A stretch of DNA of 64,000 nt from GCA-003244245 sp963712995 (GTDB lineage Bacteria > Actinomycetota > Actinomycetes > Mycobacteriales > Pseudonocardiaceae), in contig CAVQKH010000030.1 in NCBI GenBank assembly GCA_963712995.1, positions 434,001-498,000 on the forward strand, given 5' to 3'. The position numbers and the translations under genes were made by a program. The number at the start of each line of letters is the position of its first letter. The first letter of the stretch is position 1. The notes below the pieces were generated by a model. It did no database searches. It was not told the DNA's origin and saw only the letters and a program-made list of their open reading frames with translations. Shown here in pieces: positions 14,058 through 23,334 of this stretch.

Positions 14058-15290
14058 TCACAAGGTGATCTGCGAGTACGCCCTGGCTACCTCGTCGACC
14101 TGGTCGTAGCCGACGCGCAGCAGGAAGGCGCTGTTGCGGCCGTAGGATTTCATGCCCAGCACGAAGAAGTTCGGCTCCGGCACCCGGAGCACGTCGACGC
14201 CGTGCGAGGCCTGCGCCAGGCAGTCCGCCGGACCATCGCCCGCCGCGCCCAGCAGGGCGGCGGAGAGGTTCATCGGGGCGGCGGTGGCGTAGCACTCGTG
14301 GACCTGGAGCTGGCGGTACAGCGAGGTGTCACCCAGGAAACCCGTCAACGCGACGATGCGGTCGACGACGATCTCCTCGGCGTCACCGGTGCTCGACCGC
14401 AACGTGGCGACCACAGCGTCCTGCGATGCGCGCAGTGCGTCCACCACCACGCCGGTGCGGACCCGCACGCCGGGCACCGCGCCGGAGCGCAGCCGCTGGG
14501 CGGCCTCGACCAGCTCCTGGCGCTGGGGCAGGGGATCGCCGGGGACCTCGCCCCAGTCCGGGTCCGCCGCTCGCACCGCCCACACCACACTGGTGCCGGG
14601 TCGCTCGGCGACGAGCGCGGCGAGGTCACGCGCCGCCGTCTGGGCTGACTTGCCCGCGCCGACCAGCAGGACCCGCGCTCCAGCCCACTGCGGCGCGTCG
14701 CGGGCGACATCGGGAATCCGGCGGGTGATCCGATCAGCCGCCGCCAGCTCCCCGGGAGCCGGGATCCCACCGTCGCCGAGCACGTTGGCCTGGTCGTAGC
14801 TGCCGGTGCAGTCCAGCAGCAGATCCGCGCGCTCCACCCGCTCGGCGCCGTCCGGGCCGGCGATGAGCAACCGGAAGGGGCGCGAACCGCGCTGCGCGGT
14901 GCCGATCTCCTCGTGCTTGAGCAGGCCTTCCCGGGCGAGGGCGAGCACCCGGGTGCCCCGGCGAATGACGGCTGCCAGTTCGGGCAGCTCCGCCAGGGGG
15001 TGCAGGAGTTGCCCGGTGAACTCGGCGCCGGTCGGGCAGTGGTCGGCGGGTCCTGGCTGGGCGAGGCCGGCGGCCTCCAGATGGGCCCGCATGCGCGCCG
15101 AGGTGTTCATCGACCAGGGCGTGAACAACCGGATGTGGCTCCACGCCGCCACGTTGGAGGCCACCGACATGCCGGCCTCGTACACGGTGACCGACCAGCC
15201 CTCGTCGAGGAAGGCCAGCGCGGCATCCAGGCCGATCGGTCCGGCACCGAGGATCGCCACGCGGCCAGGCCTCTCGGTAACCGCTGTCAC
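14058..15290 (-). CDS. FAD/NAD(P)-binding flavoprotein monooxygenase-like oxidoreductase
   Basis: This 410-aa flavoprotein has the FAD Rossmann motif AILGAGPIGLDAALAFL at residues 9-25 and a second dinucleotide motif VLLVGAGKSAQTAARDL in the middle, the two-Rossmann layout of flavin monooxygenases and thioredoxin-reductase-like proteins. No CxxC redox pair is visible. The GTG at 15290 is chosen because GAGGAG lies 6 bases upstream; a longer frame to 15815 runs antisense through the neighbouring regulator gene. It is transcribed divergently from the large regulator at 15453, a likely control link. ArsO-type monooxygenases are one possible relative given other arsenic-related genes nearby, but that is a guess. 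Confidence 0.8.
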   Translation of the reverse strand: MTAVTERPGRVAILGAGPIGLDAALAFLDEGWSVTVYEAGMSVASNVAAWSHIRLFTPWSMNTSARMRAHLEAAGLAQPGPADHCPTGAEFTGQLLHPLAELPELAAVIRRGTRVLALAREGLLKHEEIGTAQRGSRPFRLLIAGPDGAERVERADLLLDCTGSYDQANVLGDGGIPAPGELAAADRITRRIPDVARDAPQWAGARVLLVGAGKSAQTAARDLAALVAERPGTSVVWAVRAADPDWGEVPGDPLPQRQELVEAAQRLRSGAVPGVRVRTGVVVDALRASQDAVVATLRSSTGDAEEIVVDRIVALTGFLGDTSLYRQLQVHECYATAAPMNLSAALLGAAGDGPADCLAQASHGVDVLRVPEPNFFVLGMKSYGRNSAFLLRVGYDQVDEVARAYSQITL

Positions 15291-15413
15291 AGGAACTCCT
15301 CGGATCGGGTGGGATGCTGGGTCGGTCGGTACCGGCCTGCGGGCGCTCGATAAACCGTACGCGCTGACGGCCTGGCGGTGGGACAATCGCGAGCACCCGG
15401 GCGGATGGGCCGG

Positions 15414-15445
15414 CCGCTGAAGTGGAGAGCCCGCTGAAGTGGAGA
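15414..15445 (+). repeat. Tandem direct repeat CCGCTGAAGTGGAGA in a divergent promoter region
   Basis: Two identical 15-mers at 15414-15428 and 15431-15445 lie 17 bp apart (start to start), just before the GTG at 15453. The second copy contains the GGAGA ribosome site. This could be a direct-repeat operator used by the LuxR-type regulator downstream, or a small local duplication. Confidence 0.6.
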
Positions 15446-15452
15446 ATTCCCA

Positions 15453-18400
15453 GTGGTAGCAGACGGCAGTGAGCAGGTGACCGGCGACCCACCGGTCGGC
15501 ACGGTGACGTTCGTGCTGACTGAGGTGGAGGGTTCGACGCGTCTGTGGGAGTCCGCTCCGGAGGCGATGGGCGTGGCGATGGCTCGTCACGACGAGTTGC
15601 TGAATGCGGCGATCGCGTTGCACGGCGGGGTGCGGCCGGTGCAGCAGGGCGAAGGCGACAATGTTTTCGCGGTCTTCGCCAGGGCTTCGGATGCTCTGGC
15701 CGCTGCCGTGGACATCCAGCGGGTGTTTCACAGTGAGGTGTGGCCTGACGGGGTGTCGTTGAGATTGCGTATGGCGTTGCACACGGCCGAGGCGCAGCTG
15801 CGTGATGACGGTCACTACGTCGGCCCGGCGGTCAACCGCTGTGCCCGGTTACGCGCGGTCGCGCATGGTGGGCAGGTCGTGCTGTCGGGGACGACGCGGG
15901 ACCTGGTCCTGGACCTGCTGCCGGAGGATGTCGAGCTGACCGATCTGGGTGTGCATCGGTTGCGGGATCTGGGCCGGCCGGTGCATGTGTTCGGGGTGGT
16001 GCATCCCGATCTGCCTGCGGAGTTTCCCGCGCTGCGCTCGTTGGACACCTTGCCCAACAACCTGCCCGGTGAGTTGACCAGTTTCGTTGGGCGGGGTGCG
16101 GAGTTGGCTCAGCTTGGTGAGCCGTTGCGGCGGGCGCGGTTGCTGACGTTGACCGGTGCGGGTGGGTGTGGCAAGACCCGGTTGGCGTTGCAGGCCGCGG
16201 TCAACGCGATGGATCATCATCCTGATGGGGTGTGGTGGGTGGAGTTGGCGCGGGTGGAGGACGCCGCGCTGGTGCCTGCTGCGGTGATCGGTGCGTTGGG
16301 GTTGCGGGAGGTGCCGGGTCGGGCTCTGCTGGACACTCTCGTCACGCATCTGCGGGCCCGTCGCACGCTGGTCGCGTTGGACAATTGTGAGCATCTGCTG
16401 GGTGCTTGCGCCCAGTTCGCGGATGGCCTGCTGCGCTCGTGTGCGTCGCTGCGGATCCTGGCGACCAGCCGTGCGCCGCTGGGTGTGCCTGGTGAGTTGA
16501 CGTGGCGGGTGCCCTCGATGTCGCTGCCCGCTCGGCCTGAGTTGGTGCCGATCGAGGTGTTGCGGCAGTCGGATGCGGTGTCGTTGTTCATCGATCGGGC
16601 TACGCAGGTTCGTCCGGATTTCGTGATCACTGCGGCGAACGCTCCGGCGATCGCTCAGATCTGTTCTGACCTTGATGGCATTCCGCTGGCGATTGAGCTG
16701 GCGGCGGCGCGGGTGCGGATGATGGCTCCTGAGCAGATCGCCCGTGCTCTGAGTGACCGTTTCCACCTGCTCACCGGGGGTGCTCGTACGGTGCTGCCGC
16801 GTCACCGGACGTTGGAGGCGTCGATTGAGTGGAGTCATGAGCTGCTCGGTGAGGGTGAGCGGGCGTTGTTGCGGCGGTTGTCGGTGTTCGCCGGGGGGTG
16901 GACGCTGGAGGCGGCGGGGCAGGTCTGCTCGGGTGCGGGGATCGATCGTTACGGGGTGCTCGATGCGTTGACCGGGTTGGTCGACAAGTCCCTGGTCACC
17001 GCTGATGATCATGGTCCTCAGGCGCGGTATCGGCTGTTGGAGACCGTCCGCCAGTACGCCACCACGCGCCTGGCCGACGCGGGGGAGGTCCAGGCGCTGC
17101 GGGAGCGTCACCTGACCTACCACCTCGGACTGGCGGAGGCGGCTGCGCCCCAAGTGCTCGGTGCGGGCCGTGACGACCCCGTGCTGCCCATTCTGGTTGC
17201 CGAGGTGCCGAATCTGCGGGCCGCGCTGGAGTGGGCGGCGGCGACCGATCCTGATGCCGGGCTGCGCCTGGTGGATGCGCTGACGTTGTTCTGGTTGTTC
17301 ACCGGCCGTTATCGTGAAGGTGACGCCGCGTATGCCCGCGCGCTGGACGCTACCGACGAGAAACCCACACTGCTGCGCGGCCGGGTCCTGACCGGCCGCG
17401 GGATCCTCGGGCTGTTCGGCGGGGCCTATGAGGCAGCGTCCGGGTGGACGCAGGCGGCGCTGGCGATCGGCGAGGCCTGCGGCGATTTGTGGACCCAGGG
17501 ACGCGCCTACCACACTCTCGGGCTGATGGTCGCCATCGGCGACCCGCCTGGCGGGCGGGCGCTGCTGGAGCGCAGTGTGGAGCTGGCCACCCAGGCCGGC
17601 GACGACTGGTGCCGTATCAACGCCGCCCATTGCCTGGCGTTTGCGTGGACTTTTCAGGACGACTTCGACACCGCTCGCCCGCTGCTCGATGACGCGTATG
17701 CGACCGCAAGGCGGCTTGGCTACCGATGGGGTTTCGCGTGGCACTGGATTTGCCTGGGTTGGGAAGCCCTGTATCAGGGGCGGCTCGATGAGGCCCGCGA
17801 GTTGCTGGGACGTTCCATCGCCGCCAGCGCCGAGGTCGGTGACCCGATCACGAACGGTTTCGCCAGCGGCCTCATGGTTTACGCGCAGCTTGAGTGCGGT
17901 GATATCGAGCTCGCGTACTCACTGGCCGGCGAGACGCTCGGGCGTGTTCTTGACAGCGGCGCGGGCCTGGCCCTGGGCCTGACCTACCAGATGCTGGGCA
18001 GAACCGAAATCGCGCTGGGCGACCTCTCCGCGGCGCGTGGGCATCTTGAGGCCGCCGCCGACCTCGAACGGCGCTCGGGATCGTTCTACTCGCTGTCCTG
18101 GCATCTCGCGGTCCTGGGCACCCTGGAGCGCCTTGACGGGAACCTGGATGCGGCGCACCGCATCGCCGCAGAGGCGTTGGAGGCGGCCCAGCGGGTGGGG
18201 AGCGGACGGATGCAGGCCGACGCCGAGCGCCTGCTGGGTCGCCTCGCGCTGGCCGCGGGTGAGGCCGGTGAGGCTGAGCGGTATGTGCACGATGCGCTGG
18301 GTCGGCTGGTGGCCAAGGGCTTCACGCTCGACATCCCGCAGTGCCTCGACATCCTCGCCGCCATCGCCGCGGCTGGGGAGAGCTTCGAGGAGGCCGCTCG

Positions 18401-18878
18401 GTTGCTGGGCGCGGCGGCGGCCGGACGGCAGCGGCTGGGCATCGTCCGTTTTCCGCCCGAGCCGCAGTTCTGGGCTTCCGTCGAGCTCAGCACCTGGGAG
18501 ACGCTGGGACCCCAGGGCTATCAAGCCGCGTTCAGCGCGGGTGCCGCATTGACGACCGACGAGGCGGTCGCTTATGTCCGCAGGGCCCGGGGTGAGCGCA
18601 AGCGCCCCTCCCGTGGCTGGGACAGCCTGACCCCGACCGAGCTCGAGGTGACCAGGCACATCAGCGCCGGTCTCACCAACCAGCAGATCGGCGAGCGCAT
18701 GTTCATCTCCCCGGGAACCGTGAAGGTCCACCTCTCGCACATCTTCGCCAAACTGGACACCTCCTCACGCGCCCACCTCGCCGCCGAAGCCACCAGGCGC
18801 GGACTCGACCCCCCAGCGTCACCGACGCCGATCGGTGAGGACCCATGCCGACCCACTAGTGGCATAGCGGGCCGCTGA
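15453..18878 (+). CDS. Class III nucleotide cyclase-like / AAA-type NTPase / LuxR regulator, 1141 aa
   Basis: Residues 15-180 are a class III adenylate/guanylate cyclase homology domain (VTFVLTEVEGSTRLWE); the usual first metal aspartate (FTDIEGS) is Glu here, so catalysis may be lost. An NTPase of the LuxR/AfsR STAND type follows, with Walker A LTGAGGCGKTRLALQ and Walker B TLVALDNCEHL, then TPR-like helices (about 600-1020) and a C-terminal LuxR helix-turn-helix (LTPTELEVTRHISAGLTNQQ, then IGERMFISPGTVKVHLSHIF). Mycobacterium has several proteins of this build. GTG 15453 has GGAGA 7 bases upstream. It is divergent from the flavoprotein gene, which it may control. Confidence 0.92.
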   Translation: MVADGSEQVTGDPPVGTVTFVLTEVEGSTRLWESAPEAMGVAMARHDELLNAAIALHGGVRPVQQGEGDNVFAVFARASDALAAAVDIQRVFHSEVWPDGVSLRLRMALHTAEAQLRDDGHYVGPAVNRCARLRAVAHGGQVVLSGTTRDLVLDLLPEDVELTDLGVHRLRDLGRPVHVFGVVHPDLPAEFPALRSLDTLPNNLPGELTSFVGRGAELAQLGEPLRRARLLTLTGAGGCGKTRLALQAAVNAMDHHPDGVWWVELARVEDAALVPAAVIGALGLREVPGRALLDTLVTHLRARRTLVALDNCEHLLGACAQFADGLLRSCASLRILATSRAPLGVPGELTWRVPSMSLPARPELVPIEVLRQSDAVSLFIDRATQVRPDFVITAANAPAIAQICSDLDGIPLAIELAAARVRMMAPEQIARALSDRFHLLTGGARTVLPRHRTLEASIEWSHELLGEGERALLRRLSVFAGGWTLEAAGQVCSGAGIDRYGVLDALTGLVDKSLVTADDHGPQARYRLLETVRQYATTRLADAGEVQALRERHLTYHLGLAEAAAPQVLGAGRDDPVLPILVAEVPNLRAALEWAAATDPDAGLRLVDALTLFWLFTGRYREGDAAYARALDATDEKPTLLRGRVLTGRGILGLFGGAYEAASGWTQAALAIGEACGDLWTQGRAYHTLGLMVAIGDPPGGRALLERSVELATQAGDDWCRINAAHCLAFAWTFQDDFDTARPLLDDAYATARRLGYRWGFAWHWICLGWEALYQGRLDEARELLGRSIAASAEVGDPITNGFASGLMVYAQLECGDIELAYSLAGETLGRVLDSGAGLALGLTYQMLGRTEIALGDLSAARGHLEAAADLERRSGSFYSLSWHLAVLGTLERLDGNLDAAHRIAAEALEAAQRVGSGRMQADAERLLGRLALAAGEAGEAERYVHDALGRLVAKGFTLDIPQCLDILAAIAAAGESFEEAARLLGAAAAGRQRLGIVRFPPEPQFWASVELSTWETLGPQGYQAAFSAGAALTTDEAVAYVRRARGERKRPSRGWDSLTPTELEVTRHISAGLTNQQIGERMFISPGTVKVHLSHIFAKLDTSSRAHLAAEATRRGLDPPASPTPIGEDPCRPTSGIAGR

Positions 18879-18916
18879 TAAGCGGGTCCGGCTGTGGCAG
18901 GTCGGTCGGTTTGCCC

Positions 18917-18934
18917 GCCGCAGTTATTTGCGGC
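18917..18934 (+). terminator. Weak terminator-like hairpin after the large regulator gene
   Basis: GCCGCA and TGCGGC form a 6-bp stem around a 6-nt loop (GTTATT) 38 bp after the stop codon. There is no T-run, so this is only a candidate. Confidence 0.3.
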
Positions 18935-18971
18935 ATCTTGATGCACGGCGCGCCGGGAAGTCTGGTCGGCA

Positions 18972-18995
18972 CTCCGTTCCCGGCCGGGAACGGAG
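18972..18995. promoter_or_regulatory. Perfect 24-bp palindrome
   Basis: The sequence centred on CCCGGCCGGG at 18972-18995 (outer half-site CTCCGTTCCCGG) is perfectly self-complementary with no spacer. It sits about 150 bp before the CBS-domain gene. A spacer-free palindrome of this length is better suited to a dimeric DNA-binding protein than to a transcript hairpin. The factor is unknown. Confidence 0.5.
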
Positions 18996-19126
18996 CCTGC
19001 GACGTGAGGTAGGTTCGGTGGCGCTGATGTCGGCGTTGGGGGTTGTGCTGCTGCCCGCGTTCTGGCCGATGACCCTGGATGGGTGTGAGCGGGTCGCCGT
19101 AGTCTTCAGATGTGCATGCGAGCGAA

Positions 19127-19555
19127 ATGGCCGAGGCGTTCCCGGTGGTGAGGCTGGATTCCGACGCGCTGGAGGCGGCGCGACTGCTCGCCACCAATCG
19201 GCTTCCCGGTCTCGTCGTGATCGACTACGACGGTCGTCCGCACTCGATCCTGCCTGCCTCGGAGGTGGTGCGGTTCGTGGTGCCGATCTATGTGCAGGAC
19301 GACCCTTCGCTGGCCGGGGTGCTGACCGAGTCGGTGGCCGACCGGGTGGCGGACACACTGAGCGGCAAGACGGTACGGGTCCTCATTCCCCGCGAGGCGC
19401 CGGAACTGCCCTTGGTGCAGTCCGAGGACACGATCCTGGAGGTCGCCGCAGTGATGGCGAGAATGCGTTGCCCGCTGGTGGCGGTGATGAACGGCGACAC
19501 GCTGGTCGGTGTGATCACGGCGTCGCGGTTACTGGAGTTGGCGCTGGCCCGGTGA
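19127..19555 (+). CDS. CBS-domain pair protein, 142 aa
   Basis: Two CBS motifs are visible: ALEAARLLATNRLPGLVVID near the N-terminus and TILEVAAVMARMRCPLVAVM near the C-terminus, each followed by a short strand-turn (LVGVITASRLLEL). Such pairs usually bind adenosine nucleotides and regulate a partner. The partner is probably the ion permease that starts 31 bp downstream on the same strand. A GTG at 19112 is an alternative start; neither start has a strong ribosome site. Confidence 0.8.
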   Translation: MAEAFPVVRLDSDALEAARLLATNRLPGLVVIDYDGRPHSILPASEVVRFVVPIYVQDDPSLAGVLTESVADRVADTLSGKTVRVLIPREAPELPLVQSEDTILEVAAVMARMRCPLVAVMNGDTLVGVITASRLLELALAR

Positions 19556-19586
19556 CGGCAACACCGAGTGGCCCATTGATGGACCG

Positions 19587-20888
19587 GTGGATTGCGTGAT
19601 CGCCGTGATGGCGGTCGTCGTGTTCGTGGCGGCGTATGTGCTGATCGCCACCGAGCGGGTACCGAAGACGGTTGCCGCGCTGGGCGGCGCTGGGGTGGTG
19701 CTCGGGCTCGGGGTGCTCGGCTCGGAGGACGCCTTCTTCTCGCAGGAGACAGGGGTCGACTGGGACGTCGTCTTCCTGCTGCTCGGGATGATGGTCATCG
19801 TCGGGGTGCTGCGCAAGACGGGTGTTTTCGAGTACACCGCGATCTGGGCGGCCAAGCGCGCCAAGGGCTCGCCACGGCGGGTGATGATCCTGCTGGTGCT
19901 GATCACCGCGGTGGCCTCGGCGTTCCTTGACAACGTCACCACCGTGCTGCTGATCGCACCGGTCACCCTGCTGGTCTGCGACCGGCTCGGCGTCAATCCG
20001 ATCCCTTTCCTGATCGCCGAGGTGCTCTCCTCGAACATCGGCGGTGCGGCGACCTTGATCGGAGACCCACCCAACATCATCATCGCCAGCCGGTCGGGGC
20101 TGACCTTCAACGACTTCGTGATCAATATGGCGCCGATCGTCGTGGTCGAGATGATCGTGTTCACGGCCGTGCTGCCGTGGCTGTTCCGGGGGTCGTTCAC
20201 CGCCGATCCGGAGCGGATCGCCAGGGTGATGGCGCTCAACGAACGGGAGGCCATCCGCGACACCCGGCTACTGGTCAAGTGCGGCGTGGTGCTGCTGGGC
20301 GTGTTCACCGCGTTCATCGCCCATTCCGCACTCCACATCGAGCCCTCAGTGGTGGCGCTGCTCGGGGCCGGTGTGCTGGTGCTGATCTCCGGCCTCGGCT
20401 CGAAGGACTATTTGGCCAGCGTGGAATGGGAGACGCTGCTGTTCTTCGCGGGACTGTTCATGATGGTCGGTGCCCTGGTCAAGACCGGCGTCATCGGTAG
20501 CCTGGCCCGCTTGGCCACCGATGCCACGAGCGGCAATGCACTGCTCGCCGTGATGCTGCTCCTGGGGGTTTCCGCGCTGCTGTCCGGGATCATCGACAAC
20601 ATCCCTTATGTGGCCGCGATGAGCCCGCTGGTGCTCGAACTCACGCAGGGCATCGCCGACCCTGTCCATTCCGAGGCATTGTGGTGGTCGTTGGCTCTCG
20701 GCGCCGATTTCGGCGGCAACCTGACCGCGGTCGGTGCCAGTGCCAATGTCGTCGTCCTGGGGATCGCCGCCCGGGCCGGTAGCCCGATCTCCTTCTGGGA
20801 GTTCACCAAGAAAGGCGCCCTGGTCACCCTGATCACCATCGTGATCGCCGCCCCCTACCTCTGGCTGCGCTACTTCGTGCTCGTCTGA
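19587..20888 (+). CDS. ArsB/NhaD (SLC13-type) ion permease, 433 aa
   Basis: A polytopic membrane protein with about 11-12 hydrophobic segments and the ion transporter family hallmarks: FLDNVTTVLLIAPVTLL, IGGAATLIGDPPNIIIASRS and, in the second half, IIDNIPYVAAMSPLV. These helical-hairpin motifs are shared by ArsB arsenite exporters, NhaD sodium/proton antiporters and related permeases, so the substrate cannot be fixed. The GTG at 19587 or the one at 19596 may be the start. Co-directional with the CBS gene, which may gate it. The presence of ArsM-like and TIGR04283-like genes in the window makes arsenite or methylarsenical export worth considering. Confidence 0.85.
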   Translation: MDCVIAVMAVVVFVAAYVLIATERVPKTVAALGGAGVVLGLGVLGSEDAFFSQETGVDWDVVFLLLGMMVIVGVLRKTGVFEYTAIWAAKRAKGSPRRVMILLVLITAVASAFLDNVTTVLLIAPVTLLVCDRLGVNPIPFLIAEVLSSNIGGAATLIGDPPNIIIASRSGLTFNDFVINMAPIVVVEMIVFTAVLPWLFRGSFTADPERIARVMALNEREAIRDTRLLVKCGVVLLGVFTAFIAHSALHIEPSVVALLGAGVLVLISGLGSKDYLASVEWETLLFFAGLFMMVGALVKTGVIGSLARLATDATSGNALLAVMLLLGVSALLSGIIDNIPYVAAMSPLVLELTQGIADPVHSEALWWSLALGADFGGNLTAVGASANVVVLGIAARAGSPISFWEFTKKGALVTLITIVIAAPYLWLRYFVLV

Positions 20889-20996
20889 GGGCCTGCCATG
20901 GACAACGCCCACGACACCTCTGGGGACTACTCGCTATCGCCTACGGTGCGTAGGCTGAGAAGGAGATGCGTGCTCTGATGTGAGAGGAGCTGTGTC

Positions 20997-21407
20997 GTGG
21001 CCAAGGCGTCCTCGGCCGGTCCGCTGCAGAACCCGGAACCTTCCGACTCAACGCGGCCAACCGGCGGCGGGGCAGTGGGGCCGACCACAGCTTCGGGGCA
21101 ACCTCCGGCCGGGAAACTACCGACGGGGACGCGCATCGGCGGGATCTGGATGGGAATCGTCCTGTTCGCCCTCGTGCTGTTGCTCCTGATGATCTTCATT
21201 CTGCAGAACCGGCAGTCGGTGGAGATCTCCTACTTCACCCTGCGTGGTCAGCTGCCCTTGGCTGTGGCCATGCTGCTGTCCGCGGTCGGCGCTGTGTTGC
21301 TCTCCGCTATCGCCGGTTCGCTGAGGATCTGGCAGCTGCGCCGGAACATCCGCCATAACGCCCCAGGAAGCGGTGGTTCAGTCCGGCGGCGAACTCGGCG
21401 CTCGTAG
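20997..21407 (+). CDS. LapA-family (DUF1049) membrane protein, 136 aa
   Basis: A disordered N-terminus rich in Pro, Gly and Thr (residues 1-48) precedes two transmembrane helices (GIVLFALVLLLLMIFIL and AVAMLLSAVGAVLLSAIAGS) linked by NRQSVEISYFTLRG, the signature of the LapA/YciS family, and a basic C-terminal tail. The role in actinobacteria is uncharacterised. The GTG at 20997 is preceded by GAGGAGCTG. It stands alone between the permease and the mechanosensitive channel genes, all on the plus strand. Confidence 0.85.
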   Translation: MAKASSAGPLQNPEPSDSTRPTGGGAVGPTTASGQPPAGKLPTGTRIGGIWMGIVLFALVLLLLMIFILQNRQSVEISYFTLRGQLPLAVAMLLSAVGAVLLSAIAGSLRIWQLRRNIRHNAPGSGGSVRRRTRRS

Positions 21408-21505
21408 TCCCAGTGTTCCGGGCTCTAGCCCGGATCTGAGGTACCTGTGCCCACCGGCGACACCCTCATTATTTGGTGGTGGTCGCGAGTCGCGGAAAAC
21501 GTATC

Positions 21506-22609
21506 ATGATATCCGTGAGCGAACTGGGCACTGCGCTGGCCCCGGATCTGGTGCAGTTGCTCGCCGAGCCCGCGTGCGCTCGGGATGCGGGTTCGTGGTG
21601 CGCGCGTATCTACACCCTCACGGGAAACGACATACTGGCCCGTTACGGCGATGCCGTGTTGGGGACAGGACTGCGAATCCTGCTTATTCTGCTGCTTGCG
21701 GTAGTGGTCCGGTTTCTGGCGCACCGGGCGATCAAGCGGTTCATGCAGATGGTCGCGGAGGGACAGCCACCTCGACTGCTGCTACCACTGCGCGAGCGGC
21801 CTGCGGAGCCTGCGTTCGGCTCCGAACTGCTTGCGCAACGGCGGTCGCAGCGGGCCCACACGATCGGTGCCGTGCTGCGGTCGGCCACCACGTTAACGAT
21901 CTACGGGGTGGCCGGCACTCTGGTGCTGGGAGCGCTCGGGATCGAGCTCGGGCCGATCATCGCCTCGGCCGGCATCCTCGGCCTCGCGCTCGGGTTCGGC
22001 GCGCAGAATCTGGTCAAGGACTTCCTGTCCGGGATGTTCATGATGATCGAGGATCAGTATGGCGTTGGCGACATCATCGACCTGGGCGACGGCGCCAACG
22101 GCACGGTGGAGGCAGTGGGCCTGCGGGTGACCACCTTGCGGGACCCCAAGGGCAACGTGTGGTACGTCCGCAACGGCGAGGTGCTGCGGGTGAGTAACGC
22201 CAGCCAGGGCTATTCCTTGGCTGTCGTTGATCTGCCCATCGGGCACGACTCCAACATCCGGGCATCCATCGAGCTCGCCGGGCGTGTGGCGGCCGAGCTC
22301 ACCGCCGAGGGTGGCGTACTGGCTCTCGATGTGCTCGAACCCCCGGAGGTGCTCGGAGTCGAGTCGATCAGCTCGGAATGCGTGATACTGCGGATCACCA
22401 CCAAGGTGCAGCCCGGACGCCACCTGGCGGTGCAGCGGGCGATGCGCGCAGGCGTCAAGCAGGCCTTCGTCGAGGCTGGTATCCCCGCGCCGTCGCCAGC
22501 AGTTCTCGCTACCTTCCCGCTGCCGGCAGCTATCCCCACCGCCCTGCCGGCAGCGCCGGATGGTCTCAATTCCACGTCGCGCACCGCGGGGAGTTCTGGA
22601 TTCGGGTGA
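21506..22609 (+). CDS. Small-conductance mechanosensitive channel (MscS family), 367 aa
   Basis: An N-terminal helix (LGTGLRILLILLLAVVVRFL) and a pair of later helices lead into the pore helix and MscS beta domain: ASAGILGLALGFGAQNLVKDFLSGM, then IEDQYGVGDIIDL and RVTTLRDPKGNVWYVRNGEV. It would open under membrane tension and release solutes. The ATG at 21506 is preferred (GGAAA upstream); the frame extends to 21473. Its stop overlaps the GTG of the glycosyltransferase gene by 4 bp, so they are translationally coupled. Confidence 0.9.
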   Translation: MISVSELGTALAPDLVQLLAEPACARDAGSWCARIYTLTGNDILARYGDAVLGTGLRILLILLLAVVVRFLAHRAIKRFMQMVAEGQPPRLLLPLRERPAEPAFGSELLAQRRSQRAHTIGAVLRSATTLTIYGVAGTLVLGALGIELGPIIASAGILGLALGFGAQNLVKDFLSGMFMMIEDQYGVGDIIDLGDGANGTVEAVGLRVTTLRDPKGNVWYVRNGEVLRVSNASQGYSLAVVDLPIGHDSNIRASIELAGRVAAELTAEGGVLALDVLEPPEVLGVESISSECVILRITTKVQPGRHLAVQRAMRAGVKQAFVEAGIPAPSPAVLATFPLPAAIPTALPAAPDGLNSTSRTAGSSGFG

Positions 22610-23331
22610 GCAGGCCGGCGACGGTGTCGATCGTGGTGCCCACACTCAACGAGGCGGCGCGGATAGCGGCTTGCCTGCAACGGTTGCGCAGCGACTTTCC
22701 CGACTGCGAGCTGATCGTGGTCGACGGCGGCAGTACTGATGCAACCGTGGAGCACGCGGCTCGATACGCCGCCACCATCGGCAGTGCGGCCGGCCGCGCC
22801 ACCCAGATGAACGCCGGAGCCGCGGTGAGCAGCGGCGATGTTCTCTGGTTCATCCACGTGGACTGCCAGGTTCCCGCCGATGCGCTGGAGCTGCTCCGCA
22901 AGGCACTGCTGGATCCCCGTGTGGTCGGCGGCGGCCTGCACCTGAGTTTCGATCAACGCAGCGTGGGGCTGGACTACCTGGCGGCCAGCTCCAATGTGCG
23001 GGCGCGACGGCTCAAGTGGATATTCGGCGACCAGGCGATGTTCGTGCGCCGTGAGGTGTTCGACGCGGTGGGCGGGTTTCCCCGGCTTCCGCTCATGGAA
23101 GACCTCGAGATGTCCCGCATCCTGCGGCGGCGGGGCCGGCTGGTGGTGCTGCCGACCACCGTCACCGCCTCTGCCCGGAGGCTGGTCGCTCACGGTGTGT
23201 GGCGTATGACCGTGCTCATGCAGCTGCTCAAACTGCAATACCTCCTCGGAGTCGATCCAGAGCGGATTCGCCGGCGCTACGAGGCCGGCACCCGCCGTGG
23301 GCGCCGGCGAGCGCCGGCCCCCACCCGGTAG
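22606..23331 (+). CDS. Family 2 glycosyltransferase of the TIGR04283 (arsenosugar/rSAM-selenodomain-associated) type
   Basis: A 241-aa soluble GT-A enzyme: VSIVVPTLNEAARIAACLQR, the nucleotide-sugar DxD-like region VVDGGSTDATVEHA, then RATQMNAGAAVSSGDVLWFI with HVDCQVPADAL. This compact form with N-A-G-A and F-x-H-x-D is the TIGR04283 family, named for its association with the ArsS radical SAM protein in arsenosugar biosynthesis. The GTG at 22606 overlaps the MscS stop (GTGA). No ArsS or TIGR04282 partner is present in the window, so the acceptor is uncertain; an ArsM-like methyltransferase lies 9 kb away. Confidence 0.82.
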   Translation: MSRPATVSIVVPTLNEAARIAACLQRLRSDFPDCELIVVDGGSTDATVEHAARYAATIGSAAGRATQMNAGAAVSSGDVLWFIHVDCQVPADALELLRKALLDPRVVGGGLHLSFDQRSVGLDYLAASSNVRARRLKWIFGDQAMFVRREVFDAVGGFPRLPLMEDLEMSRILRRRGRLVVLPTTVTASARRLVAHGVWRMTVLMQLLKLQYLLGVDPERIRRRYEAGTRRGRRRAPAPTR

Positions 23332-23334
23332 GTG

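Noticed and set aside
13875..14648. A 257-codon plus frame overlapping the flavoprotein gene
   Set aside because: Most of it is antisense to the clear FAD-binding protein; the first 40 codons alone are not convincing.
14058..15815. Extended N-terminus of the flavoprotein to 15815
   Set aside because: The extra 175 codons are antisense to the cyclase domain of the large regulator, and GTG 15290 has a strong ribosome site.
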